This document shows positions 18,356 through 27,548 of a stretch of DNA of 64,000 nt, one piece after another. The position numbers were made by a program, and so were the translations under genes. Below the pieces are notes generated by a model. The model made no database searches, was not told where the DNA came from, and saw nothing but the letters and a program-made list of their open reading frames with translations. This DNA comes from Paraneptunicella aestuarii. GTDB taxonomy: Bacteria > Pseudomonadota > Gammaproteobacteria > Enterobacterales > Alteromonadaceae. The DNA is taken from assembly GCF_019900845.1 (NCBI RefSeq), contig NZ_CP074570.1:3906001-3970000 (forward strand), given 5' to 3'. The number at the start of each line of letters is the position of its first letter. Position 1 is the first letter of the stretch.

Positions 18356-19372
18356 GTGAAAACAAAACTATCTGTTCTGGATTGTACGCTACGCGACGGC
18401 GGTTATTACAACGAGTGGCAGTTCAGCGACGAATTCGTTGCTAACTACCTGCAAGTAATGGCCTCGACCGACGTTACAATTCTTGAAGTTGGCTATCGTC
18501 ATCCGGGCGAAATGAACGCCGAAGCTTACGAGCAATATATCAGCAGCCTTGCTGGTGATAGCAACCTGGACGCAATCACTTTGGCAGTAATGGTTGATGC
18601 TAAAAAATTTGTAGGTAAAGACAAAGACCCTAAAGCCATGGTCGATGCATTATTTCTACCTACGGAACAATCCAGAATATCAATGGTGCGAGTCGCCATT
18701 CACTACAAACAACTGGACAGCATTAAGGATCTGGTGGATGTTTTTGCCGCATTAGGTTATCGCGTTGTCGTTAACCTGATGCAAATTGATATGGCCTCCC
18801 AAGAAGAGCTGACCAGTCAGGTCAATGCCATTAATCAAATGAACAATGTTGAAGTGCTTTACATTGCCGATTCTCTGGGTTCCATGAATCCCGAGCGAGT
18901 CGCCAATCTATTCCACTTCTTTAAAGAAGCTTGCAGTATTCCGTTAGGTTTCCATGCCCACGACAACAAAGGGCTGGCGCTATTGAATACCCAAGCCGCC
19001 ATTTCCGAAGGCGCAGAATTTATTGATGCCACCTTAATGGGAATGGGACGAGGCGCAGGCAACGCCCGAACAGAACAGGCACTTCCCATGCTGTTCGCAG
19101 AACCCAAAGGGTCAAAAGAATTACAACGTTTTCTGGTTGATTACCTCACTCCCCTGCACCGTCAATACCTATGGGGAGACGATGTTATGTACCATTTTGC
19201 CGCAGACAACGCGATGCATCCCATGTACGTACAAGAGGTTAAACAACGGGTTAACACCGATATGAGCCTGGCAATGGACATATTGGAATCATTGGCAGAG
19301 CAAGAATGCCATCAGTTCAACCAAAACCTGGTTGATGAAGCCATCAACCAACATAGCACGGCTGCACAATAA
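18356..19372 (+). CDS. HMGL-like (4-hydroxy-2-oxovalerate aldolase-type) aldolase
   Basis: 338 residues from a GTG start at 18356, preceded by AGAAGGAAG. A longer upstream reading overlaps the mutarotase gene and was rejected because the domain begins at once with LSVLDCTLRDGGYYNEWQF. It is a DRE-TIM metallolyase: the LDCTLRDGG loop, GFHAHDNKGLALLNTQAA with metal ligands His200 and His202, and GAEFIDATLMGMGRGAGNA. Such enzymes make or break C-C bonds next to pyruvate or acetyl-CoA. With the DapA-like gene it gives the cluster two aldolase folds. Its stop overlaps the HAD start (TAATG). Confidence 0.88.
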   Translation: MKTKLSVLDCTLRDGGYYNEWQFSDEFVANYLQVMASTDVTILEVGYRHPGEMNAEAYEQYISSLAGDSNLDAITLAVMVDAKKFVGKDKDPKAMVDALFLPTEQSRISMVRVAIHYKQLDSIKDLVDVFAALGYRVVVNLMQIDMASQEELTSQVNAINQMNNVEVLYIADSLGSMNPERVANLFHFFKEACSIPLGFHAHDNKGLALLNTQAAISEGAEFIDATLMGMGRGAGNARTEQALPMLFAEPKGSKELQRFLVDYLTPLHRQYLWGDDVMYHFAADNAMHPMYVQEVKQRVNTDMSLAMDILESLAEQECHQFNQNLVDEAINQHSTAAQ

Positions 19373-20043
19373 TGTTAGTTCAAGACTTTATGGAGCAAGT
19401 GAAATACGTGCTATTTGACATGGATGGCACCTTGCTGGACACCAATCAGATGAAGCTGGAAGCCATGACACAAGCGCTTTCAGATTTGGAACGCGGTGAT
19501 GAATTTCTGCATCACTTTAAACGTAATTTTGGTTGGACTCGAGAAAAGCATTTTGGCTATTTAAGAGAGTCCTATCTGGAGAATGATGCCGCTTTAACAC
19601 AAGAGTACCGGAATCGTTATGAGCAAAATCTGGCAGACAATCGCCTGAATATCGAATTTTGCACCGGAGCCAAAGAATTAATTGAATCGCTGGCAAACCG
19701 CGATATTGGCATGAGCGTTGTGACAGGATCTGACCAAAATGACGCTCGAGAGATACTCATTGCGAAAGGAGTTTCACAGCATTTCGATGAAACCCTCGGT
19801 TCGCCCAATATCAAGGCCGAAAGCGTCGCCAGCATCATCAAAAAATACGGTTACAAAAGCGAGGATTGCGTGTTGATCGGTGATAGCATGAACGACCTCG
19901 AAGCGGCTGAGATCAATGACATGCCCTTCCTCTACGCAGCGAAATATACCCTGGCAGACCAGGACAAAATTCGCGCCAGAGTTAAACAGGGCGGTCATTG
20001 GGAAGTTCACAGTCTCTTGGAACTCGAAGCTGTAAACGTATAA
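19372..20043 (+). CDS. HAD-superfamily phosphatase
   Basis: 223 residues, phosphoglycolate phosphatase-like. Motif I is VLFDMDGTLLDTN, with the two Asp in DMDGT, motif II is the Thr in SVVTGSDQND, and motif IV is CVLIGDSMNDLEAA. An alpha-helical cap lies between about residues 30 and 95. The ATG overlaps the aldolase stop codon by one base, so the two are translationally coupled; an internal Met at 19390 is a weaker alternative. It probably removes phosphate from a small-molecule intermediate. The substrate is unknown. Confidence 0.9.
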   Translation: MLVQDFMEQVKYVLFDMDGTLLDTNQMKLEAMTQALSDLERGDEFLHHFKRNFGWTREKHFGYLRESYLENDAALTQEYRNRYEQNLADNRLNIEFCTGAKELIESLANRDIGMSVVTGSDQNDAREILIAKGVSQHFDETLGSPNIKAESVASIIKKYGYKSEDCVLIGDSMNDLEAAEINDMPFLYAAKYTLADQDKIRARVKQGGHWEVHSLLELEAVNV

Positions 20044-20066
20044 CCCATTAACAAGAGGTAGGAAAG

Positions 20067-20780
20067 TTGAGTGATTTGAATTTTATCGTCATCACCGGCG
20101 TCACCAAAGGCCTTGGTAAAGCACTGGCTGAGCAGTTTTTACAGCACGGTGTCAAGGTGGTTGGCTGTGCCAGAAATGCCGCTGATAGCGATTTTCAACA
20201 TGAAAACCTAACCATCGACAGTGTTGATGTCACCAATGCCCAGGCAATGAACCAATGGGCCAAGAAAGTAATGACTGAGCATGGCTTGCCCGACGTAGTG
20301 CTGCAAAGCGCAGGCACAGTCAATGCACCAGCCAATATTGAAGACATTAACCCGGAATTAGTCGCACAAGTCATGAACGTTAACTTCATGGGTGTGGTCT
20401 ACGGCATGCAAGCCTTTTTGCCCGCCATGAAAGAAGCCGCCGTAAAAGAAATCAATAAAGGTTTCATTATTAACATCAGTTCAGGCTGGGGACGCGCCGG
20501 CAAAGAAGGCTTAGCGCCTTATTGTGCATCGAAGTTCGCGGTTGAAGGTCTGGTAGATTCAGTGGCAAGAGAGCTAAATGGCGCAGTAAAAGTCTACGCA
20601 CTGGATCCAGGTGACGGCATCCAAACCGACATGCTCAATGTGTGCTTGCCCAGCTATTACCCCGATGCTCCCAAGTCAGAGGATTGGGCAGCATGCGCAT
20701 ACGACTATATACAAAAGATGTGGCAGAACCCACCAAGCGAATGCAGCTTGACCGTCGATTTATCTAATCTGCCCAAATAA
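20067..20780 (+). CDS. Short-chain dehydrogenase/reductase 1
   Basis: 237 residues from a TTG start (20067) with AGAGGTAGG just upstream. A classical SDR: TGVTKGLGKALA as the dinucleotide-binding TGxxxGxG (about 9-16), a QSAGTVN replacement of NNAG, active-site Ser in IINISSGWG and the YCASK Tyr-Lys pair. SDRs reduce ketones or oxidise alcohols with NAD(P)H. It is followed 29 bp later by a second SDR, so two adjacent redox steps on one intermediate are likely. Confidence 0.92.
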   Translation: MSDLNFIVITGVTKGLGKALAEQFLQHGVKVVGCARNAADSDFQHENLTIDSVDVTNAQAMNQWAKKVMTEHGLPDVVLQSAGTVNAPANIEDINPELVAQVMNVNFMGVVYGMQAFLPAMKEAAVKEINKGFIINISSGWGRAGKEGLAPYCASKFAVEGLVDSVARELNGAVKVYALDPGDGIQTDMLNVCLPSYYPDAPKSEDWAACAYDYIQKMWQNPPSECSLTVDLSNLPK

Positions 20781-20809
20781 ATAACGTGACAAATAACGAG
20801 GAAAAATAC

Positions 20810-21544
20810 ATGTCATTTGAACAGAAAAAAGTGTTCATCAGCGGTGCTTACCGTGACTTTGGTAGAACTTTGGCAACTCATTTCGCCGACAAAGGTGCGG
20901 AGTTGTTCCTGACAGTACGTGGCGAGCAAGCTCAACGCGAAACGCTGGATTTCTTCCAGTCACGTTGTAAACAGCCAGTACACGTTTATAACTGTGACCT
21001 GACCGATCCCAAAGCCGTTGCTGCCACGATGGCAGACATCGCAAAAGAAACCGACACCATGGACATCATCGTCAACAACGCCGCCATGTGGTTAGAAGGC
21101 AGCATGAACGACGCCTCTGACGAAGACGTGGTTAACACCGTTAACTCTGGTGTCACAGGCAGCTTATTGGTGGTTAAGAACCTGGAAAAACTGTTGTTGA
21201 ATTCCAAAACACCAGACATCGTCAACATGGTGTCTGTCTGTGGTATTTCACACTTTAAAGGTTCTTGTGCTCACGAAGCCTTTTACGCCATGAAACACGG
21301 CCAATCCGGTATGTCGCAAATGCTCACCGAACGCCTAAAAAGCAAAGGCGTGCGCGTGATTTCTCTGTACCCGCCTGACTTCCACAACATCGCTAAAGAT
21401 CCAGAGCTGTGGAATGCACCGGAAAAAGCAGAATTTGGCACATACCTGACATCGCGTGAACTGGTCGATACCATTGATTTCGCATTGACTCGTCCACGTA
21501 GTTGCATGATGAACCAAATCTTCTTTGAAGATACCAGACACTAA
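20810..21544 (+). CDS. Short-chain dehydrogenase/reductase 2
   Basis: 244 residues from ATG 20810, which has CGAGG about ten bases upstream. A GTG 24 bases earlier is in frame but lacks a good site. The SDR core is VFISGAYRDFGRTLA (a GxxxxxG variant), IIVNNAAMW, NMVSVCG with the catalytic Ser, and YAMKH with the Tyr and Lys. It diverges clearly from SDR 1, so it is not a recent duplication. It probably acts as an NAD(P)-dependent reductase in the same pathway. Confidence 0.9.
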   Translation: MSFEQKKVFISGAYRDFGRTLATHFADKGAELFLTVRGEQAQRETLDFFQSRCKQPVHVYNCDLTDPKAVAATMADIAKETDTMDIIVNNAAMWLEGSMNDASDEDVVNTVNSGVTGSLLVVKNLEKLLLNSKTPDIVNMVSVCGISHFKGSCAHEAFYAMKHGQSGMSQMLTERLKSKGVRVISLYPPDFHNIAKDPELWNAPEKAEFGTYLTSRELVDTIDFALTRPRSCMMNQIFFEDTRH

Positions 21545-21553
21545 GAGCGCATC

Positions 21554-22777
21554 ATGACAGTCCTTTGCATCGATCCTGTTAAGTCACTGCTCGAGTTCGC
21601 TGAAATCGCGGCTCGTTGTGGTCATTCCGTGTTAGTGAGTGACACACAAAGTGGATACACAATGCCCGTTGCTGCAAACCAGTATTCAACCATTAATCTG
21701 GTGAATTTGGGTGATGACGAATTACAACACGTCATTCATGAACACAATGTGCAGTACGCCTTTTCCGATACCACGGAAGGCTTTCATCTGGCAGAACGAA
21801 TTAACAGGATGATCGAAGGACTGACGCCATCTTCCGACGCGCACAAACCTTTATTTGCAGGGCTCAGCGACAAAGCACTGTTAGCCGAGCATCTGCAAAA
21901 AAACGCACCTGAATTAGCCTTCCGCGACTTTCAGGTCGTGAATTCAGAGCAGGAACTGAACCAGCTAGTGGCGAATTTGCCAGACAACGAAATGCTGGTA
22001 GTTCGTCCTAATCGTTCTTCCGACGACGGTTCCGCCTGTTTTGTTGAACGCGGCGATAGTGTTCCAGCCAGAATTCTGGATTACCTGAATACAGCGGAAC
22101 AGCATAGCTGCATCGTACACAGGCTCATTCCCGGCGACGCCTACTTTATCAACGGCTTTAAGACCCGCGATGGGCATATTCAGTACGACACCTGGCGCTG
22201 TATTTATCGCATTGCCAAACCCTTTGGTTATTTGCATTCGGTACTGGAAACCCGGTTTGAAGATCAAAAACATGCGGCAGTTAAAGCCCACATAGAGAAG
22301 CTTCTCAATGCCATTGGCCTGGAATCAGGCCCATTTCATTTAGAAGTTATTTTGGGTGATAACAGTTTTAAGGTGATCAAAGCCGCAACACGATTAGCCG
22401 GCGCGCCATTTATTTATTTCTATGAAAAACGAGGTGGTATCAGCCAGTTGGCATCCTGCTTACAGGCAGTATCCGACAGCGCAGCGGAAGAACAACAAAA
22501 AGCCGCACAAGAAACCATTAAATACAGTACCGATTTTTCATTTTATCCGCCTCAAAATGGCACGTTAAACCAACTGCGCTTTCAACAAGATCTGGAATCA
22601 CTGGCGTCGTTTGACGGCTATCTGGATTTTCCCGAGGCAGGACAAAAACTGGAAGCTAAAGGAGGAGAAGTGTCTCCTCTGACGATTTCACTGTCGAACT
22701 TCGACATTAATTGCTTAGAAAAAGACATAGAACAATGCATTGAGTTTCAGTCACAAGGGGTTTTTGAACTGGCTTAA
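21554..22777 (+). CDS. ATP-grasp-like protein 3, catalytic residues substituted
   Basis: 407 residues with overall ATP-grasp architecture but several replaced key positions. The ATP-binding Lys is Arg151 (VVRPNRSSDDGSA), the G-x-E-Y glutamate is Ala196 (GDAYFING), and the second metal-binding glutamate is Lys276 (VIKAATRLAG). The first, Glu264 in GPFHLEVI, remains. In ligases 1, 2 and 4 of this cluster the corresponding positions are intact. It may be a pseudo-ligase that acts as a partner or substrate-binding subunit, or a ligase with a shifted mechanism. It starts 9 bp after SDR 2. The reading frame is intact, so it is not a decayed gene. Confidence 0.82.
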   Translation: MTVLCIDPVKSLLEFAEIAARCGHSVLVSDTQSGYTMPVAANQYSTINLVNLGDDELQHVIHEHNVQYAFSDTTEGFHLAERINRMIEGLTPSSDAHKPLFAGLSDKALLAEHLQKNAPELAFRDFQVVNSEQELNQLVANLPDNEMLVVRPNRSSDDGSACFVERGDSVPARILDYLNTAEQHSCIVHRLIPGDAYFINGFKTRDGHIQYDTWRCIYRIAKPFGYLHSVLETRFEDQKHAAVKAHIEKLLNAIGLESGPFHLEVILGDNSFKVIKAATRLAGAPFIYFYEKRGGISQLASCLQAVSDSAAEEQQKAAQETIKYSTDFSFYPPQNGTLNQLRFQQDLESLASFDGYLDFPEAGQKLEAKGGEVSPLTISLSNFDINCLEKDIEQCIEFQSQGVFELA

Positions 22778-22864
22778 ACAAAGCCACAAAGCGGTATCCC
22801 CGCTAATGAGACAACACGCAGAGACCAAGACGAACAGTAACCAAATTGCAGGAATTAGAACGGA

Positions 22865-24139
22865 ATGAAACAACAAGCCATTATTATCCTTGAACCGCTT
22901 AACCATATGTTCAAGGTACTGCAGACAGCTCATGAAAGAGGCTACGTAGCAATTTCCATGAACAGCCTTGGCGCAAGTGCGACACCGCCTTATGAAGCCG
23001 CTCAAGCCTGTATTGATGCAGAGTATAAAGTACCATCATGGACAGACAAAGACGCGGTTCTAGAAGTATTCGAACACGTCAAAAACGACTATGACGTGGT
23101 AGGGACTTATGCTGGCTCAGAGATCACCTTGCCGTTAGATGCCATATTCCGCGAGCAACTTGGTTTACCCAATTCGGGCGTTGAAACGGTTGTCAGAAAC
23201 CTCGACAAACTGAAAGTCAGAACCTTATTGCAAGAACACGGCTTAACCAACTTGCGCACGCTTTCCATGTCGGAAATACAAAACCTGACCGAATGGCCAT
23301 TCCCCGGCAGTACTGCTTTCTTCAAGCCGAATTCAGGTGCAGGCAGCGCTAACGTATGGCATTGCCGAAACATGGAAGACATCAAAAAATGCATTGAGAA
23401 ATGGAGCCATAAAGACGAAATCCCCTACTCTATTTTGCTCGACCTGATTGACTCGACCGGCCAATACTTTTTGGAAGAAGCCGCCATCGGAAAACTATTC
23501 TCCGTTGAATCATTAGTCGTAAATGGTGAAGTCAACGTGATGGGCTTTACCGACCGCGCGGTCTCCGCAAGAGATGCTGCTATCGAAATGGGTTTGTTCT
23601 TCCCTTACAAAAACCCGTTCGAGCAACAAATTAAAGACAAGATCACCAAAATCCATCAAGCAATGGGTATCAAGCACGGGCCTACTCACGCGGAAATCAT
23701 CGTCGATGAGAAAGGCAATATTGAACTGGTTGAAATGAACCTGCGATTCGCTGGTTACGACATGCTGGCAGTGGTAAGTCATTCACTGCAACAAGACGTA
23801 TCCGAATTACTCATCGATCTGGCTTTAGGCAAACAACCTAAACTGGAGCTGCCAGAAGAAGATCGCAAAGCAGCCGCCATTTCAATGGTCATGCCGCCAC
23901 TGGATTTAGAAGTTTTTGAATCCATTAGCTTCCCGGACAGTGTGCATTTTTCCAAATTAATGAAGCCGCTGAACCACAAGGTGACATCTCACGACAGCCA
24001 ATTGGATTACATCGGCTCCTGCGTTTTCACAGCAGAAAGCTATGAAGAGCTATTGCAGAAGAACGAACAAATTAGAAAACAGATTATCGTCAACGGTAAG
24101 AGCATAGAGCACTGCCAGAACAACGAAATACATATATAA
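22865..24139 (+). CDS. ATP-grasp ligase 4
   Basis: 424 residues. ATP-binding Lys154 in AFFKPNSGAGSANV, the lid EAAIGKLFSVESLV, metal ligands Glu277 in GPTHAEIIV and Glu290 in ELVEMNLRFAGYDM are all present. An 87-bp spacer separates it from gene 3, and the N-hydroxylase follows 19 bp later. It is the ligase closest to the hydrazine-forming genes, so it is the best candidate to join the N-N building block to an amino acid. That assignment is inference from position only. Confidence 0.9.
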   Translation: MKQQAIIILEPLNHMFKVLQTAHERGYVAISMNSLGASATPPYEAAQACIDAEYKVPSWTDKDAVLEVFEHVKNDYDVVGTYAGSEITLPLDAIFREQLGLPNSGVETVVRNLDKLKVRTLLQEHGLTNLRTLSMSEIQNLTEWPFPGSTAFFKPNSGAGSANVWHCRNMEDIKKCIEKWSHKDEIPYSILLDLIDSTGQYFLEEAAIGKLFSVESLVVNGEVNVMGFTDRAVSARDAAIEMGLFFPYKNPFEQQIKDKITKIHQAMGIKHGPTHAEIIVDEKGNIELVEMNLRFAGYDMLAVVSHSLQQDVSELLIDLALGKQPKLELPEEDRKAAAISMVMPPLDLEVFESISFPDSVHFSKLMKPLNHKVTSHDSQLDYIGSCVFTAESYEELLQKNEQIRKQIIVNGKSIEHCQNNEIHI

Positions 24140-24158
24140 GTGTTAAGGGAAATCCGGT

Positions 24159-25451
24159 ATGAAAATTTATGATTTTATAGGCATTGGGTTTGGGCCAGCT
24201 AACCTTTCAGTGGCAGTTGCAATGGAAGAGTACGGCTTATTGCCCAACGGTCTTGATGTCGCTTTCATTGAAAGCAAACCAGAGTTTGTCTGGCACGGCG
24301 ACATGCTCTTGCCCGACGCAGAAATGCAGATCTCCTTCTTCAAGGATCTGGCCATGTTGCGCAACCCAACCAGTAAATTCACTTTCCTGAATTATCTGGC
24401 ACAAAAAGGCCGTTTGGAGTCATTCGCCAACTTGAAGCGCTTTTTCCCGCGTCGAGTGGAATACAACGATTACCTGAAATGGGCTGCGGAACAATTTAAC
24501 AATTACGTCAGCTACGGCGAGAAAGTCGTTAAAATCGAACCCTTTAGAGATGCTGACGACGGCACAGTAAAATATCTGGCAGTGCATAAAGAAAATATCG
24601 CCACTGGCGAAAAATCAGTGATGTATGCCAAGAATGTGTCACTGGCGACAGGTGTCAGCAAAAAGCTACCGGAAAATGTCGATGTCACGCTTAACGACAC
24701 TATCATGCACTCCAACGACTTCTTGCGTAATTTGGGTAAGAGCTTTGATGACAAAAATGCAGACTACAAATTTGTCGTGGTAGGTTCAGGCCAAAGTGCG
24801 GCTGAAATTACCATGCATTTGGCTGACGAATATCCCAACAGCAAAGTGGATTTGTGCTTCCGTGGTTATGCACTAAAACCCGCCGATGAAACTGAATTCG
24901 TGAACGAAATCTTTGGCAGCGAAGCCGCCGAAGAGTTCCAAAACTACAGTGAAAAGCTGCGCAAGCAAGTGCTAAACGCGCACCGCGATACCAACTATTC
25001 AGTCACCGACCCGGAACTGATCACAGCCTTGTATGAACGTTTATACTTCCAGCAAATCATTGGCAGTAACCAAATCACCATTAATCACTTCCATGAACTC
25101 ATGGGCGTAGATGAAGAAAGAAAGCTGGCAAAGTTCGACAACATTAAAGACGAGACCCAATCAGAACTGCCTTTTGATGGCTTGTTCCTTGCCACAGGCT
25201 ACGAGCCACGCATGGTCGAGCTGCTACAAGGCTTTGAAGATTATCTGGTGTACGACGCGCCAAATCGTCTGGCTCTGGACGAGAACTACGTGGTTAAAAC
25301 CAAAACCAATGGCTTCCTGCCCAAGCTGTTTGTGCAAGGCGCAAGTGAACACAGCCACGGTTTAAGCGAAACCTTGTTGTCTCTGTTGGCTTATCGTTCA
25401 GCCAAAATCACTGGTCAGTTAAGTCGCAGAGAAAACTCAATGGCTGTTTAA
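24159..25451 (+). CDS. Lysine/ornithine N-hydroxylase (flavin monooxygenase)
   Basis: 430 residues of the SidA/PvdA/IucD family, with a good AGGGAAA ribosome-binding site. The FAD motif GIGFGPANLS (8-17), the substrate/FAD region FFKDLAMLRNPTSKFTF, the NADPH motif VVVGSGQSAAE (about 206-216) and the LATGYEP motif near residue 345 are all visible. Members hydroxylate the side-chain amine of free L-lysine or L-ornithine using NADPH and O2. Usually this serves siderophores, but next to a cupin-MetRS gene it is the N6-hydroxylysine supplier of hydrazine synthetase (Spb38, Tri26 and PyrM type). Lysine as substrate is inferred from this context. Confidence 0.92.
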   Translation: MKIYDFIGIGFGPANLSVAVAMEEYGLLPNGLDVAFIESKPEFVWHGDMLLPDAEMQISFFKDLAMLRNPTSKFTFLNYLAQKGRLESFANLKRFFPRRVEYNDYLKWAAEQFNNYVSYGEKVVKIEPFRDADDGTVKYLAVHKENIATGEKSVMYAKNVSLATGVSKKLPENVDVTLNDTIMHSNDFLRNLGKSFDDKNADYKFVVVGSGQSAAEITMHLADEYPNSKVDLCFRGYALKPADETEFVNEIFGSEAAEEFQNYSEKLRKQVLNAHRDTNYSVTDPELITALYERLYFQQIIGSNQITINHFHELMGVDEERKLAKFDNIKDETQSELPFDGLFLATGYEPRMVELLQGFEDYLVYDAPNRLALDENYVVKTKTNGFLPKLFVQGASEHSHGLSETLLSLLAYRSAKITGQLSRRENSMAV

Positions 25452-25517
25452 GCCGATTGATGGGAGTCGTTTTCAACGATGTTCCCTAACGCTCCAATAC
25501 ATATTGTTGTTAGCCGC

Positions 25518-25543
25518 CGGAACTGAACACTTTTTCAGTTCCG
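25518..25543 (+). promoter_or_regulatory. Hairpin between hydroxylase and hydrazine synthetase genes
   Basis: CGGAACTGA (25518-25526) pairs perfectly with TCAGTTCCG (25535-25543) around an eight-base loop inside the 146-bp spacer. No T run follows the stem, so it is more likely an mRNA processing or stability element than a terminator. The spacer is the widest within the main operon. Confidence 0.45.
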
Positions 25544-25597
25544 CGGGCTCCTGATTTGAAATGATAACTCGCAGACATGCGGATGTAGGAAAATAGA

Positions 25598-27547
25598 ATG
25601 AAAACTGTGAACCTGAATACTCAAGAAACCTTTGAAGCTTATGGTTTGAAATGCCAATCACTGATCCCTAAAGAATTGGTAGACAGACCACCGTTTGGTT
25701 CCATGAAAGCCACAGTTGCACCACTGCAAACATCAGTTCGTCATAATCATCATGAAACTGAACTCTTCTTCCTGATTAAAGGTCATGGTCGCGTTAATTC
25801 TGACCAATTTGAAGCGCCAGTGGAAAAAGATAGCGTCATTCTATTGCCCGCCTTCTCCGAGCACACTATTACCAACTTGTCGGAAGATGAGCCGTTGGAA
25901 TTCCTGACATTTTGGTGGGAAGACAGCCAAGCCATTGAGGAAGAACTCAGCAAGCTGAACTTGCAACGCGACCAAGACATTCTGGTCACTGCAACACCGC
26001 CAACGCCAAATGGCGACTTGCACTTGGGGCATATGTCGGGTCCTTATCTGGGCGCGGATATCTATTCCCGCTTTATGCGTTACCAAGGCAACCGCGTTCA
26101 TTACCTGACAGGCACAGACGTAAACCAGACTTACGTTTACACCAAAGCACAGCAGCAGGACAAAGACCCTAAAGCCTTGGCACAGTTCAACACCGACGCC
26201 ATCAAAGCCACACTGAAAAGCGGTGTTATCAATTATGACCATTTCTACAATCCTTACGAGATGCAAGGTTACAACGAAGAAATGCAAAACTTCTTTCTGG
26301 ATTTGTTCAACAAGCAAAAACTGGAAGCCAAAACCAGCACTGAATATTTTGATGGCGACAATTACCTGCACGAAGCCTATATCACCGGTACTTGCCCACA
26401 TTGTGGTGTTTCCAGCGACGGCAACTGCTGTGAAAAATGCGGTTTACCGCATGACATGCCAGAACTAATCGAACCGACCAGTTTCTATAAAGGCGACTTG
26501 AGCAAAAAAGACGTTAAGAAGCTGTATTTCCCATTAGAGCAATATCGCGAAAAGCTAATGGCCTACTTCGATGATTTAGACCTGATGGCGCATCACAAGT
26601 TGTTTATTCGCCAGCTATTTAGCAAAACCTTGCCCGATATTGCGGTATCGCATCCTGCGCCTTGGGGCATCAAACATACCGTTCCCGGATTTGAAGATCA
26701 GATCATTTATGTTTGGGCGGAAATGCTGCCTGGATATTTGATGGCAACCCAGCAATCAAGCGGCAAGCACTGGGGCGATTTCGATTCCCGTGTACAATTC
26801 TACGGCTTCGATAACACCTTCTATCATTTGGTACTGTTCCCTGCCATGTTGATGGCGGCAGGTCGTGAAGATGCACTTCCCAGCAGCTTTGTCATCAATG
26901 AGTTTTTGCATCTGGATGGCAGTAAATTCTCCACCAGCCGCGAACATTTGATTTGGGCGAAAGACTTTTTTGGCAGTAATTCTCCCGATCTGGTACGCAT
27001 GTATCTGGCGCGAGTTCGTCCTGAGCAAGCGGTAAACAACTTCTCGGTAAGCGGCTTCGACCTGTTCACTGAAAACTTCGTAGAACAGCGTTTGTTGTCT
27101 GGCATAAATCGCTTCTGGGCATTAATGGCAGAAACCAGCAACAATGAAATTCCTGAAGCGGGTGCCTGGAATTCGGCAACCAAGCAGCACTATCAAATTT
27201 TGTTAAACGCTTACCAAACCATTTTAAGCGCGCATCAGGCAGATTCTTTCTCCACTCACACCATTATGAGTGCCGTTGAGCAAGCGTCTGAAATCATGGG
27301 CACATGCAGCGACATGATCGATTTCCTGAAACAAGCCGAAGAAGAGCGCGCTTTGGTGCGTACTTTGTTGGCATTGTCTGCGCTGAGCTTGAAGATTATC
27401 AGTGTTGCCCTGATTGGTATTGCGCCGAATTTCTCAGCTCGACTAATGCAAGAACTTGGCATTGATGCCGCAGCAGGACTGGAAGAACAAGCGAACTTCT
27501 TCCCGGGCGGACAAGCGGTTAAACCTGAAAACAAGGCTTATTTCTAA
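25598..27547 (+). CDS. Hydrazine synthetase: cupin fused to methionyl-tRNA-synthetase-like domain
   Basis: 649 residues in two parts. Residues about 1-110 are a cupin with likely metal ligands His49, His51, Glu55 and His89 (RHNHHETE and FSEHT). Residues about 127-640 are a class I MetRS-like catalytic domain with the HIGH-type HLGH (142-145), a zinc knuckle with Cys266, Cys269, Cys278 and Cys281, and the KMSKS-type KFSTS (443-447). No separate C-terminal tRNA-binding domain is seen. This fusion beside an N-hydroxylase is known from Spb40, Tri28, PyrN and related enzymes. There the synthetase part esterifies N6-hydroxylysine with an amino acid and the zinc cupin rearranges it to an N-N bond. 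The ribosome-binding site TAGGAAAA supports the start. Confidence 0.92.
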   Translation: MKTVNLNTQETFEAYGLKCQSLIPKELVDRPPFGSMKATVAPLQTSVRHNHHETELFFLIKGHGRVNSDQFEAPVEKDSVILLPAFSEHTITNLSEDEPLEFLTFWWEDSQAIEEELSKLNLQRDQDILVTATPPTPNGDLHLGHMSGPYLGADIYSRFMRYQGNRVHYLTGTDVNQTYVYTKAQQQDKDPKALAQFNTDAIKATLKSGVINYDHFYNPYEMQGYNEEMQNFFLDLFNKQKLEAKTSTEYFDGDNYLHEAYITGTCPHCGVSSDGNCCEKCGLPHDMPELIEPTSFYKGDLSKKDVKKLYFPLEQYREKLMAYFDDLDLMAHHKLFIRQLFSKTLPDIAVSHPAPWGIKHTVPGFEDQIIYVWAEMLPGYLMATQQSSGKHWGDFDSRVQFYGFDNTFYHLVLFPAMLMAAGREDALPSSFVINEFLHLDGSKFSTSREHLIWAKDFFGSNSPDLVRMYLARVRPEQAVNNFSVSGFDLFTENFVEQRLLSGINRFWALMAETSNNEIPEAGAWNSATKQHYQILLNAYQTILSAHQADSFSTHTIMSAVEQASEIMGTCSDMIDFLKQAEEERALVRTLLALSALSLKIISVALIGIAPNFSARLMQELGIDAAAGLEEQANFFPGGQAVKPENKAYF

Positions 27548-27548
27548 T

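Noticed and set aside
24159..25451. Hydroxamate siderophore cluster based on the N-hydroxylase plus MFS exporter
   Set aside because: No IucA/IucC-type synthetase, hydroxamate acyltransferase beside the hydroxylase, or siderophore receptor is present, while the adjacent cupin-MetRS fusion points to N-N bond formation.
25598..27547. Housekeeping methionyl-tRNA synthetase
   Set aside because: The N-terminal cupin fusion, the position in a biosynthetic operon and the N-hydroxylase neighbour do not fit a metG gene.
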